From: Nocardia jejuensis NBRC 103114
GTDB taxonomy: Bacteria > Actinomycetota > Actinomycetes > Mycobacteriales > Mycobacteriaceae
Reading direction: 5' to 3'
Length of the DNA: 64,000 bases
Assembly (NCBI RefSeq): GCF_001613145.1
Contig: NZ_BDBU01000024.1
Coordinates: 186,001-250,000 of the forward strand
Below the pieces are notes generated by a model. The model had not been told where the DNA came from. It searched no databases and worked only from the letters and a program-made list of their open reading frames with translations. Made by a program: the position numbers and the translations under genes. Below, piece after piece: positions 1-8,116 of the stretch (its first letter is position 1; every line of letters starts with the position of its first letter).

Positions 1-2
1 GC

Positions 3-491
3 AAGAAGCTCGAGATTCGCGACGTCATGTACAACCAGGACGTCTGGGTGCAGATGGCGCAGATCATGCAGCAGAACCTCTCGCGGATCGGCGTCAAACT
101 CACCATCGACACCAAGCCCGGCAAGGACTACTTCACCACCGTGATCCAGCCCGGCGATTTCGATGTCGCGCAGTGGAGTTGGGTGGCCGACCCGTTCCCG
201 CTGGGCAGCATCAACCAGATCTGGGGTTACAACCCGAACGACCTGCAGGGCAACTACGGGCGCATCGGCTCGCCGGAGCTCAACGACCTGATCGAGAAGA
301 CGGTGTCCGAACTGGATCCGACGAAGGCGATCGAACTCGCGAACCAGGTCGATCGCAAGGTCTTCGAGGAGGGCCACTCGCTGCCGCTGCTGCAGTCGCC
401 GGGCATCGTCGCGGTGCGCGCCGATCTCGCCAACTACGGCGCGCGCGGCCTGGCCACCTACGACTACACGAAGGTCGGTTTCCTGAAGTGA
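3..491 (+). CDS. ABC transporter substrate-binding protein, family 5 (C-terminal part)
   Basis: This is the last 162 codons of a gene cut by the left window edge; the frame is open from base 3. It looks like the C-terminal lobe of an extracellular solute-binding protein of family 5 (DppA/OppA type). Such proteins are lipid-anchored outside the membrane and deliver peptides or similar solutes to an ABC permease. Visible hallmarks are an IGVKLTIDT-like beta strand, the segment FDVAQWSWVADPFP with a gap-filled ligand-loop character, and a helical C-terminus that includes LPLLQSPGIVAVR. No permease or ATPase follows on the same strand, so the substrate cannot be deduced. The mycobacterial paralogue LpqW has the same fold but works in lipoglycan synthesis, so transport is likely but not certain. 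Confidence 0.8.
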   Translation, partial: KKLEIRDVMYNQDVWVQMAQIMQQNLSRIGVKLTIDTKPGKDYFTTVIQPGDFDVAQWSWVADPFPLGSINQIWGYNPNDLQGNYGRIGSPELNDLIEKTVSELDPTKAIELANQVDRKVFEEGHSLPLLQSPGIVAVRADLANYGARGLATYDYTKVGFLK

Positions 492-1174
492 GAGGGCGGA
501 TGGGCCATCCCCTGGCCTATCCGGTGATCGTGACGATCGGCGCCCTGGCGATATGTGTCGCCTGGGCGCCGTTCTGCGATTCGGAGCAGGTGGGGATGGT
601 CGGGGCGGTGGTGCTGGTCGTGCTGGGGTACAGCGGGTTTCGGGGGGCGGTCGCGTTCGGGGTGGTGTCCGCGGGGAGTGCGGACGCGAGCGCGGGTGCG
701 GTGGGGAAGGGTGCGCGGAGCGTCGCTGTTCGGCGGGTGCGGCAGCAGCATCGGCTGGTGAGCCGGTCGTGGCTGGAGTTCGGCGTCGGCGGGCGGAATC
801 GGTGGCTGCCGGTGTATTTCGACCCGGCGCTGGTGGGGTTGACGCAGGCGTCGGCCGAATTGTCCGGGCGCGGTGTGTATATCGGTGAGCAGCGGGTGTA
901 TCCGTCGGGACGGGTGCGCGCTACCGAGCCGGCGGGACGGTTGATCGACAATCCGAGCAGGCCGGACGCACAGGCCGCGGCGACGGCGGCGCACGTAGCG
1001 TCGTTCGGGCGGCGGCTGCTGCTGGATGCGCAGTCGGCGATCGCGGGTCCGTTCGCGGGGTTGCTGTGGGTGTATGTGGCCGGTGGGGGGCCGATGGCTT
1101 TTGCGGGGGCTACGACGATCGGGGCTGCGGTGGCCACCTGGCTGGCAGCCGTTCGCGGGTCGGATCCGAGCTGA
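488..1174 (+). CDS. Membrane protein of unknown function
   Basis: This 228-residue protein starts at a GTG that overlaps the stop codon of the preceding solute-binding protein gene (GTGA), so the two are probably translationally coupled. An ATG at 500 is the alternative start. Hydrophobic segments lie at about residues 8-28 and 36-60, and another pair at about 181-222. The roughly 120-residue middle domain between them is hydrophilic and rich in Arg and Ala, with the segment WLPVYFDPALVGLTQ. The layout suggests a four-helix membrane protein with one soluble domain. I do not recognise a named family. The coding strand has strong G at third positions and no internal stops in any convincing alternative frame. 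Confidence 0.6.
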   Translation: MRGRMGHPLAYPVIVTIGALAICVAWAPFCDSEQVGMVGAVVLVVLGYSGFRGAVAFGVVSAGSADASAGAVGKGARSVAVRRVRQQHRLVSRSWLEFGVGGRNRWLPVYFDPALVGLTQASAELSGRGVYIGEQRVYPSGRVRATEPAGRLIDNPSRPDAQAAATAAHVASFGRRLLLDAQSAIAGPFAGLLWVYVAGGGPMAFAGATTIGAAVATWLAAVRGSDPS

Positions 1175-1340
1175 GCGGGGCGCCGGTTCCGCGAAGCGCC
1201 GGTGTCGGGCGCGGCGGCCCGGCGTCGACACCACCTCGGCGACCGGGTGTTCAGCGTCGAGGTATTCGGTGCACGCGGCGGCGAGCGCAAGCTGGTGGTC
1301 GGCGTCAACTGGGAGGAAACCGGGCGGATAGGATCGGAGT

Positions 1341-1997
1341 ATGGCTGCCCGTTCGGAAATTCGCGATACCGGTGACCCTGCTCCGGTGCAGCGGGAGGTG
1401 CCGGCCGACGCGCCCACGGGGGTGGATCTGGAGCGGGTGATCGGGAAGCAGGTCCGGGCGCTGCGATTGGCCAGCGGGCTGTCCGTCGGCGATATGGCGG
1501 CGCAGGTCGGGATCTCCAAGGCCATGCTGTCGAAGATCGAGAACGCCCAGACCTCGTGCAGCCTTTCGACTTTGGCGCGGCTCGCGGCCGGGCTGGATGT
1601 ACCGGTCACCTCGCTGTTCCGGGGCGCGGATACCGCGCGGGAAGCGGTGTTCACTCCGGCCGGGCACGGATCGGCGATCGTCGGGCGCGGGACCCGGGTG
1701 GGGCATCACTACGAATTGCTCGGAGCGCTGCGGGGGCAGCACAAGCGACTCGAACCGGTGCTGGTCACGCTGACCGAGGCCAGCGAGACGTTCCCCCTGT
1801 TCCAGCACGCGGGAACCGAGCTGCTGTACATGCTCGAGGGCGTGATGGTCTACGGGCACGGGGATTCGGAGTACACCCTCCGCGCCGGGGACACGCTACT
1901 GCTCGACGGCGAAGCACCGCACGGTCCCCATGACCTGGTCCGCCTCCCCATCCGCTTCCTGGCGATCACCGCATACCCCGACAACCACGTCGAGTAG
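1341..1997 (+). CDS. XRE family regulator with C-terminal cupin domain
   Basis: This 218-residue DNA-binding regulator has an N-terminal helix-turn-helix of the XRE/Cro type at about residues 32-90; the core reads GLSVGDMAAQVGISKAMLSK and is followed by the IENA turn. A small-molecule-sensing cupin barrel covers about residues 130-210, with the metal-site region FPLFQHAGTELLYMLEG and the second motif LRAGDTLLLDGEAPHGP. XRE-cupin proteins usually sit next to the metabolic genes they control. This one points toward the six-gene minus-strand nitrogen cluster that ends 12 bases away, tail to tail. Homologous glnT/glx clusters often carry such a regulator, so control of that cluster is a reasonable inference. 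The ligand is unknown. Confidence 0.85.
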   Translation: MAARSEIRDTGDPAPVQREVPADAPTGVDLERVIGKQVRALRLASGLSVGDMAAQVGISKAMLSKIENAQTSCSLSTLARLAAGLDVPVTSLFRGADTAREAVFTPAGHGSAIVGRGTRVGHHYELLGALRGQHKRLEPVLVTLTEASETFPLFQHAGTELLYMLEGVMVYGHGDSEYTLRAGDTLLLDGEAPHGPHDLVRLPIRFLAITAYPDNHVE

Positions 1998-2009
1998 TGA
2001 CAGCGACGG

Positions 2010-3275
2010 TTACCGGGCGGGTTCGGTGATCCAGGCGGTCATCACCTCGGCCAGGGCGCAGGCACCGGTGTGGCAGTCGGCCGGGGCCGCGTGTTCGGCG
2101 GGGGAATGGGAGACGCCGGTGGGATTGCGCACGAAAAGCATTGCGGTGGGGATGGTGTCGGACAGGATGCCGGCGTCGTGGCCCGCCGCGGTGGGGATCA
2201 CGGGGAGGTCGCCGAGGTGGGCGAGGGATCGAGCCAGACGGGTTCGGGGGGCTTCGGGGAAATCGACTATGGGCGTGATGGATTCGGCCAGGATCTCCAG
2301 GTCGATGCCGTCCGCCGCGGCGTGGGATCGAGCCCGGGCGGTGATCCGGGCGACCAGGGCTTCGAGGGTGGGCTGGTCGGCGGCTCGGGCATCGAGCCAG
2401 GCCCGGACCCTGGAGGGGATGGCGTTGGTGCCGTTCGGTGCGACCAGGACCTTGCCGAAGGTGGCCACCGCGTCCAGGGCCGCCGCCTCGGCGCGAGCCG
2501 TGTGAACCGTGGAGGCGAAGGCGAGCATGGGATCGTGGCGGTCGATCAGGCGGGTGGCGCCGGCGTGATTGGCCTCGCCGGTGAAGTCGAACTCCCAGCG
2601 ACCGTGCGGCCAGATGGAGGAGGCCAGGGCCAAGGGGCGGTCCACCAGGTCCAGGGCCCGGCCCTGTTCGATGTGCAGTTCCACGAACACGGCCACGCGG
2701 TCGGTGAGGGTGGGGTCCGCGCCGAGGTGTTCCGGGGCGCGGCCCGCACGAGTCAGGGCCTCCGCCAGCGTGATTCCGTCGATATCGCGGAGACCGAGAG
2801 CGCGTTCGGGGGCCAGTGCGCCGGTGGCGAGCTGGGAACCGATGCAGGCGACGCCGAATCGCGCGCCCTCCTCGTCCGAGAAGGCCACCACCGCAACGGG
2901 AATCGACGGTTCGATACCGCGCGCCCGGAGCAGGTCCACGGCGGCGAAGGCCGAGACGATGCCGAGCGGACCGTCGAAAGCACCGCCGTCCGGCACCGAA
3001 TCCAGGTGTGAACCGGTGACGAACGCGCCCTTCGGATCGCCGACCCAGTCACGCGGCAGCCACCACGCCCACAGGTTTCCGTTGCGGTCCTCCTGCAGAT
3101 CCATGGATCGCGCGGTCGCGCAGCCCCGAAACCATTCGCGCAGCGTCAGATCCGCGTCCGACCAGGCGTACCGGCGATACCCTCCGGTGCCGGCGTGACG
3201 GCCCACCTCGAGGATCTCGCCCCAGAGTGGGTCGAACACCTTTGCGGCACCGTCTGTTTCGAGATCGCGGGTCAT
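2010..3275 (-). CDS. M20 family amidohydrolase (allantoate or N-carbamoyl-amino-acid hydrolase type)
   Basis: This 421-residue dinuclear metallohydrolase belongs to the AllC/HyuC group of peptidase family M20, which splits ureido or carbamoyl groups and releases ammonium. Metal-site motifs are GSHLDSVPDGGAFDG (around residue 88), the catalytic SDEEGARF, HIEQG, and the C-terminal AGHDAG. The dimerisation-domain motif GEANHAGAT is also intact. The start ATG overlaps the stop of glxD by four bases (ATGA), so it is the last gene of the minus-strand nitrogen operon. Its substrate cannot be read from sequence; allantoate, N-carbamoyl amino acids or another amide are all possible. Its place in the operon suggests that it feeds ammonium or glutamate into the same pathway. 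Confidence 0.85.
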   Translation of the reverse strand: MTRDLETDGAAKVFDPLWGEILEVGRHAGTGGYRRYAWSDADLTLREWFRGCATARSMDLQEDRNGNLWAWWLPRDWVGDPKGAFVTGSHLDSVPDGGAFDGPLGIVSAFAAVDLLRARGIEPSIPVAVVAFSDEEGARFGVACIGSQLATGALAPERALGLRDIDGITLAEALTRAGRAPEHLGADPTLTDRVAVFVELHIEQGRALDLVDRPLALASSIWPHGRWEFDFTGEANHAGATRLIDRHDPMLAFASTVHTARAEAAALDAVATFGKVLVAPNGTNAIPSRVRAWLDARAADQPTLEALVARITARARSHAAADGIDLEILAESITPIVDFPEAPRTRLARSLAHLGDLPVIPTAAGHDAGILSDTIPTAMLFVRNPTGVSHSPAEHAAPADCHTGACALAEVMTAWITEPAR

Positions 3276-4591
3276 GCGAGGGCTCCGGGGATCCAGTTGG
3301 TGCCGGCGAGGGGGACCCGGGCCATGGCGGAGGCTTCCACGGTGAGGGCCACCAGATCTTCGGGCTCGAGGTTGTGCAGGTGGGATTTGCCGCAGGCCCG
3401 GGCCAGGGTCTGGGCCTCCATGGTGAGAACGCGGAGGTAGTTGGCGAGGCGACGGCCCGCCTCCACGGGATCGAGGTTCGCGGCCAGGCCGGGGTCCTGG
3501 GTGGTGATGCCGGCGGGGTCGCGGCCGTCCTGGAAGTCGTCGTAGAAGCCGGGGGCCGAACCGAGCGCTTCGTACTGGGCGGCGAAGCGGGGGCTGTTGT
3601 CCCCGAGGGCGATCAGGGCTGCGGTGCCGATGGCCACCGCGTCCGCGCCCAGGGCCATGGCCTTGGCCACGTCCGCGCCGGTGCGGATGCCGCCGGAGAC
3701 GATGAGCTGTACCTTGCGGTGCACGCCCAGTTCCTGAAGGGCCTGGACCGCCTGGGGAATGGCGGCGAGGGTCGGGATGCCGACGTGTTCGATGAAAACG
3801 TCCTGGGTGGCGGCGGTGCCGCCCTGCATCCCGTCCACCACGACCACGTCGGCACCGGCCTTCACGGCGAGCTTGACGTCGTAGTAGGTGCGAGTGGCGC
3901 CGATCTTGATGTAGATCGGCTTCTCCCAGTGCGTGATCTCGCGCAGCTCCAGGATCTTGATGGCGAGATCGTCGGGACCGGTCCAGTCGGGGTGACGGCA
4001 GGCGCTGCGCTGGTCGATGCCCTGCGGAAGGGTGCGCATACCGGCGACCCGCTCGCTGATCTTCTGGCCCAGGAGCATGCCGCCGCCACCGGGTTTCGCG
4101 CCCTGACCCAGCACGACCTCGATGGCGTCCGCCTTGCGCAGATCGTCGGGGTTCATCCCGTAGCGGGACGGAAGATACTGGTAGACCAGGTGTTTGGACT
4201 GCCCCCGCTCCTCGGGGGTCATTCCGCCGTCGCCGGTGGTGGTGGAGGTGCCGACCGCGCTCGCGCCGCGGCCGAGGGCCTCCTTCGCGGGACCGGACAG
4301 CGCGCCGAAACTCATGCCCGCGATGGTGACCGGGATATCGAGGTGCAGTGGATGTTTCGCGTGCCGGTCACCAAGGACCACGTCGGTGTCGCAGCGTTCG
4401 CGGTAGCCCTCGAGCGGATAGCGGGACATTGACGCGCCCAGGAACAGCAGGTCGTCGAAGTGCGGGAGCGGACGTTTCGCGCCCCAGCCGCGAATGTCGT
4501 AGATGCCGGTGTCGGCGGCGCGCTGGATCTCGGCGATCGCGCGACGATCGAAGGTCGCGGACTCGCGTAGCGCGGGATTCGGGGAAGTCAT
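3272..4591 (-). CDS. glxD: FMN-binding glutamate synthase family protein (GlxD / MgsC type)
   Basis: This 439-residue protein matches the synthase and FMN-binding domain of glutamate synthase as a stand-alone subunit. Features are PVTIAGMSFGALSG near the N-terminal third, the STTTGDGGM loop, GQGAKPGGGGMLLG, a barrel segment with VVDGMQGGTA, and the phosphate loop GGIRTGADVAKAMALGADAV. The start at 4591 is chosen because AGGAG lies eight bases upstream; a longer open frame exists but has no RBS. In rhizobia this is GlxD; in methylotrophs the equivalent MgsC is part of N-methylglutamate synthase. It should act with the GlxB and GlxC proteins encoded upstream. The gene is translationally coupled to the downstream hydrolase. 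Confidence 0.88.
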   Translation of the reverse strand: MTSPNPALRESATFDRRAIAEIQRAADTGIYDIRGWGAKRPLPHFDDLLFLGASMSRYPLEGYRERCDTDVVLGDRHAKHPLHLDIPVTIAGMSFGALSGPAKEALGRGASAVGTSTTTGDGGMTPEERGQSKHLVYQYLPSRYGMNPDDLRKADAIEVVLGQGAKPGGGGMLLGQKISERVAGMRTLPQGIDQRSACRHPDWTGPDDLAIKILELREITHWEKPIYIKIGATRTYYDVKLAVKAGADVVVVDGMQGGTAATQDVFIEHVGIPTLAAIPQAVQALQELGVHRKVQLIVSGGIRTGADVAKAMALGADAVAIGTAALIALGDNSPRFAAQYEALGSAPGFYDDFQDGRDPAGITTQDPGLAANLDPVEAGRRLANYLRVLTMEAQTLARACGKSHLHNLEPEDLVALTVEASAMARVPLAGTNWIPGALA

Positions 4592-4695
4592 GGTCGGCTC
4601 CTGGAGGCGGGTCGGACTGTCGCGGAGCCCGCCGGGGTCGTGCGCCCGGTGCGCGGAACGGTTGCGCACCAAGCGGTTCGGATCGGAGGAACGGG

Positions 4696-5385
4696 TCAGT
4701 ACGCGGCGGCGTTGTCGACGTGGAAGTGGTAGAGCTCGCGAGCGGAGCCGTAGCGGGTGAATTCGGCGGGGTCGGCGTCGAAACCGGCCGCGGCGAGCAG
4801 CTCTCGCAGTTCGGCGAGGTGTTCCTCGCGCATGGGTTTGCGCACGCAGTCCGCGCCCAGGGAGGCCACGGTGCCGCGCACGTAGAGGCGCGCCTCGTAG
4901 AGCGAATCACCCAGGGCCTCACCGGCGTTGCCGAGCACGACCAGGCGTCCGGCCTGGCCCATGAAGGCGCTCATATGGCCGATATCGCCGCCCACCACGA
5001 TGTCGACGCCTTTCATCGAGATGCCGCAGCGCGCACCGGCATTGCTCTCGATGACCAGCAGCCCGCCGTGCGCGGTCGCGCCCGCGGACTGGGAGGCGTC
5101 CCCGCGCACCCGCACGGCGCCGGACATCATGTTCTCCGCGACGCCGACCCCCGCGCTGCCCTCGATGGTCACGGTGGCGTGCTGGTTCATGCCCGCGCAG
5201 TAGTAGCCGACATGGCCCTCGATGGTGACCTCCAGTGCTGCGTCCAGCCCGCAGGCCAGTGCGTGCGCACCGCGCGGATTGGTGATCAGCACCGGCCCGC
5301 TCCGGTCCGCGAGCGCGGAATTGACCGCGCGCGTGCCGGATTCGGCCACATCCAGGACGGTGCGCTCGCTCACGATCGCCGCCAT
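4696..5385 (-). CDS. glxC: GlxC / MgsB subunit, GltB C-terminal beta-helix domain
   Basis: This 229-residue protein consists almost entirely of the beta-helical GXGXG domain found at the C-terminus of glutamate synthase large subunits. Repeating turns are visible: GHVGYYCAGMN, GSAGVGVAENM, GNAGEALGDSLY, and the segment GISMKGVDIVVGGDIGHMSAFMGQ between them. The start at 5385 (MAAIVSER) lies 16 bases inside the end of glxB, which points to translational coupling. In the Glx and Mgs systems this subunit forms the structural core that joins the amidotransferase subunit to the FMN synthase subunit. The glxD start is 104 bases further on. The family assignment is firm; the reaction catalysed by the assembled enzyme is inferred. 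Confidence 0.87.
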   Translation of the reverse strand: MAAIVSERTVLDVAESGTRAVNSALADRSGPVLITNPRGAHALACGLDAALEVTIEGHVGYYCAGMNQHATVTIEGSAGVGVAENMMSGAVRVRGDASQSAGATAHGGLLVIESNAGARCGISMKGVDIVVGGDIGHMSAFMGQAGRLVVLGNAGEALGDSLYEARLYVRGTVASLGADCVRKPMREEHLAELRELLAAAGFDADPAEFTRYGSARELYHFHVDNAAAY

Positions 5386-6521
5386 ACGTACACCTCTTCC
5401 GGTTCGGGTTCGAAGATCCGGGCGTGCTCGACGCCCGGTAGATCCGCCAGCGCGCGGTACTCCGAGGCCATCGCGACCCAGCGGTCGGTCTCGGCGATGA
5501 CGGCGGGCTTGCACGCGATGGCGTCACGCACGACGGCGAACGAATCGCTGGTCGAGACCAGCAGGGTGTAGAAGCCGTCGAACACGTCGTTGAGCAGCAG
5601 CAGCGACTTCTCCAGGTCGGCGCCCTGCGCCAGCTGCCGCGCGACGAAGCGCGCGCCCACCTCGGTATCGTTCTCGCTGTCGAATTCGATTCCGGCGCGC
5701 TGCAATTCGTGCTTGATGCTCATGTGGTTGCTGAACGAGCCGTTGTGCACCAGGCATTGGCCCGGCCCCACCGAGAACGGATGCGAGCCTTCGGCGGTCA
5801 CGGCGGACTCGGTGGCCATTCGCGTGTGCGCGACGCCCTGCCAGCCCTGCGCGCGCGGCAGTCCGAACCGCTGCGCCAGTTCGGTGGGATTGCCGACTCC
5901 CTTGAACACGGCCAGATCCGACCCGAACCCGATCACCCGAGCGCCCGGAGCCACCTCCCGCACCGCGCGCACCAGATCCTCGACCCGCACCCCGGCCGAC
6001 GAACCGTCCGGGATGGGCGTCGAGACGCTAGCTTCCACAAGGGAATCCGCTCCCTGCGGAACCCCTGCGGTTGGTGGAACACGCGGATCCCGGGCAGCTC
6101 CCTGCGCGACACCCCACTCCCCGGGTGGCCCGGGGCGACCTGTGGACAACTCGGGAACACTCCCCTGCCCCGCCCCCGGCGAGGGTGCGCGGGATACGGA
6201 GAGCGCGGTTCCCGCCTGCTCCTCGGGCGATAGATCCGCCGACGGGGCGTGCAGCACTATGGTCGGGGTCAGGTCCATGGCCGTCACCGGGATACCCAGT
6301 GTGGCCGTGAGCTTTTCGGCAAGCTCGGCGGCCTGGAGCGGGGAGTCCAGGAGGGAGACCGTGACCGTGCCCGGGGGTGACCAGGTCGGGTCACCGTAGA
6401 CGGCCATGCCGGCCGAATCCGGTCCGCGGTCGCACATCCGGTCCAGCATGCCGGTGAGGAGTGCTCCCAGCTGGGGATGGAGTGCCGGGTCGCGCAGGTG
6501 CAGACCCACGATTCCACACAT
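5370..6521 (-). CDS. glxB: Class II glutamine amidotransferase (GlxB / MgsA type) with a large insertion
   Basis: This 383-residue N-terminal-nucleophile amidotransferase starts MCGIVG, so Cys2 becomes the catalytic nucleophile after Met removal. Other family signatures are CDRGPDSAGMAVYG, VAHTRMATES, the glutamine-binding LVHNGSFSNH, and NDTEVGARFVARQL. It should release ammonia from glutamine, or accept gamma-glutamylamide, and pass it to the GlxC-GlxD complex. An AGGTAGGTG stretch eight bases upstream supports the start. The protein is unusually long: relatives are about 300 residues, as I recall. Roughly residues 96-172 form a Pro/Gly/Ser-rich, low-complexity insertion between two conserved blocks (bases about 6005-6236). 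The insertion stays in frame and all catalytic motifs are intact. Confidence 0.87.
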   Translation of the reverse strand: MCGIVGLHLRDPALHPQLGALLTGMLDRMCDRGPDSAGMAVYGDPTWSPPGTVTVSLLDSPLQAAELAEKLTATLGIPVTAMDLTPTIVLHAPSADLSPEEQAGTALSVSRAPSPGAGQGSVPELSTGRPGPPGEWGVAQGAARDPRVPPTAGVPQGADSLVEASVSTPIPDGSSAGVRVEDLVRAVREVAPGARVIGFGSDLAVFKGVGNPTELAQRFGLPRAQGWQGVAHTRMATESAVTAEGSHPFSVGPGQCLVHNGSFSNHMSIKHELQRAGIEFDSENDTEVGARFVARQLAQGADLEKSLLLLNDVFDGFYTLLVSTSDSFAVVRDAIACKPAVIAETDRWVAMASEYRALADLPGVEHARIFEPEPEEVYVWRRS

Positions 6522-6647
6522 TCGTGATCACCTACCTTTCGAAGTACGGAGCGCCCTGTGGATGGGTGTGCAGGGTTGGGGACAACTGTCGGCGGGAGTT
6601 GCGGGCGGCTCGGCGAGACCCGCTCGGCAAGAGCCTGTTTCGCGGCA

Positions 6648-8072
6648 TCAGAAGGCCGTGAGGTAGTTCTCGATCTCCCAGGCGGAGACGGTGTTGTGCC
6701 AGGTGAAGAACTCTTCCCGCTTGGCCTGGGCGAAGTAGGCGGCGACGCCGGGGCCCGCGATGTCGAGGGCGGCGGTGACCACGGGGTCCGATTCCAGGGC
6801 GTCCATGGCGTGCACCAGGGTCATGGGGAGCATGTCGCCGCGGCGTTCGCCGGGGGCCCCGGGATCGAGGGAGCGGTCGATGCCGTCCAGCCCGGCGGCG
6901 ATGGCGGCGGCGCCGGCGAGATAGGGGTTGGCGGAGCCGTCGGCTCCGCGCAGTTCCACGCGATGCTGGTCGGGGACGCGCAGGTAGTGGGTGCGGTCGT
7001 TACCGCCGTAGGTGGCGTGCCGGGGAGACCAGGTGGCGCCGCTGGCGGTGGAGGTCGCACCGGTTCGCTTGTAGGAGTTGACCGTCGGGGCGATGACACC
7101 CTGCAGTCCGCAGGCGTGGTCGAGCATGCCCGCCAGGAATCCGTAGGCGGTGGGTGAGAGGCCCAGACCACGCGGATCGGAGGGGTCCGGGAACAGCGGC
7201 TGGTCCCCGCTCCAGAGCGACAGGTGCATGTGCATGCCGGTGCCGGTGCGGTCGGTGAACGGTTTGGGCATGAAAGTCGCCCTCATGCCGCGCTTTTCGG
7301 CGATCACGGACAGCAGGTAGCGGGCGGTGATCACCCGATCGGCGGTGACGAGCGCGTCGGCGTAGTCGAAGTTCTGCTCGAACTGGCCGTTGCCGTCCTC
7401 GTGATCACTGGCGTAATTGCCCCAGCCGAGGGTGTTCATCGCCTGCGAGACCTCGGCGAGGTGGTCGTACATGCGGGTCACGTCGCGGGCGTCGTAGCAG
7501 GGCTGCAGGCTGACATCGGACGGGTCAGCCGTGGTCAGTCCCCCGGAGGCCTTGTCCACCAGGAAGTATTCGATCTCCGCGCCGACTTTGACGCTGTAGC
7601 CGCGATCAGCGGCCGCGGCCAGGGTGCGCTGCAGGATGACGCGGGGTGCGAACGGCCACGGCTGTCCCTCGACGTGCGGGGTGCAGTGCACCATGGCCAG
7701 GCCGGGGCGCACGAACGGGATCGGGGTGAAGGTGCTCGGATCGGGAATGGCGACCAGGTCCGGATCCCGGGGCTGCTGGCCCATCATGCCCGCGGCGTAA
7801 CCGGCGAACCCGACACCGTCCCGGGCCAGTTGGTCGATCGCCTGTACCGGAACGAGTTTCGCGCAGGGCTTGCCGGAGAGGGTGGTGAAAACCGCCAGTA
7901 CGAAGGTGGTTCCGGCGGCGTCGGCTTGCTCGGCGAGGCTGGGAATCACCTGGCCGGCGCGGCTGGGAATCCCCTGGCCGGCGCGGCTGGGATGCCGCTC
8001 CCCTAGCTGGCCCTGATCGCCGGTATAGGTCGTGCTGATGGGTGTGACGGTCGCGTTGGTGTCTATCGCCAT
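6648..8072 (-). CDS. glnT: Type III glutamine synthetase-like enzyme (GlnT / gamma-glutamylamide synthetase)
   Basis: This 474-residue enzyme of the glutamine synthetase superfamily ligates an amine to glutamate with ATP. Active-site blocks are GAEIEYFLV, the glutamate and metal motif HEDGNGQFEQNFDYADAL, the ATP-loop region FMPKPFTDRTGTGMHMH, the NSYKR strand and the arginine-rich RVELRGADGSANPYLAG. GlnT proteins of this branch include gamma-glutamylmethylamide synthetases, so the acceptor may be an alkylamine rather than ammonia. Residues about 24-48 are three imperfect repeats of eight residues with no counterpart that I know in the family. It lies between the FAD oxidoreductase gene (44 bases upstream) and glxB (126 bases downstream) and is probably co-transcribed with both. 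Confidence 0.88.
   Translation of the reverse strand: MAIDTNATVTPISTTYTGDQGQLGERHPSRAGQGIPSRAGQVIPSLAEQADAAGTTFVLAVFTTLSGKPCAKLVPVQAIDQLARDGVGFAGYAAGMMGQQPRDPDLVAIPDPSTFTPIPFVRPGLAMVHCTPHVEGQPWPFAPRVILQRTLAAAADRGYSVKVGAEIEYFLVDKASGGLTTADPSDVSLQPCYDARDVTRMYDHLAEVSQAMNTLGWGNYASDHEDGNGQFEQNFDYADALVTADRVITARYLLSVIAEKRGMRATFMPKPFTDRTGTGMHMHLSLWSGDQPLFPDPSDPRGLGLSPTAYGFLAGMLDHACGLQGVIAPTVNSYKRTGATSTASGATWSPRHATYGGNDRTHYLRVPDQHRVELRGADGSANPYLAGAAAIAAGLDGIDRSLDPGAPGERRGDMLPMTLVHAMDALESDPVVTAALDIAGPGVAAYFAQAKREEFFTWHNTVSAWEIENYLTAF
7931..8002 (-). repeat. Three 24-bp tandem repeats inside glnT
   Basis: Three adjacent 24-base units lie at 7931-7954, 7955-7978 and 7979-8002. The plus-strand core shared by all three is CGGCG(A/C)GGCTGGGA, and the third unit is the most divergent. 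They encode eight-residue repeats of the type IPSRAGQV near the N-terminus of GlnT, before the conserved beta-grasp domain. The period is a multiple of three, so copy-number change would keep the frame. Confidence 0.8.
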
Positions 8073-8116
8073 GTCGGCTCCTGGGACAACGGGCTGTTCA
8101 TCGGATGGGTTGGAGG

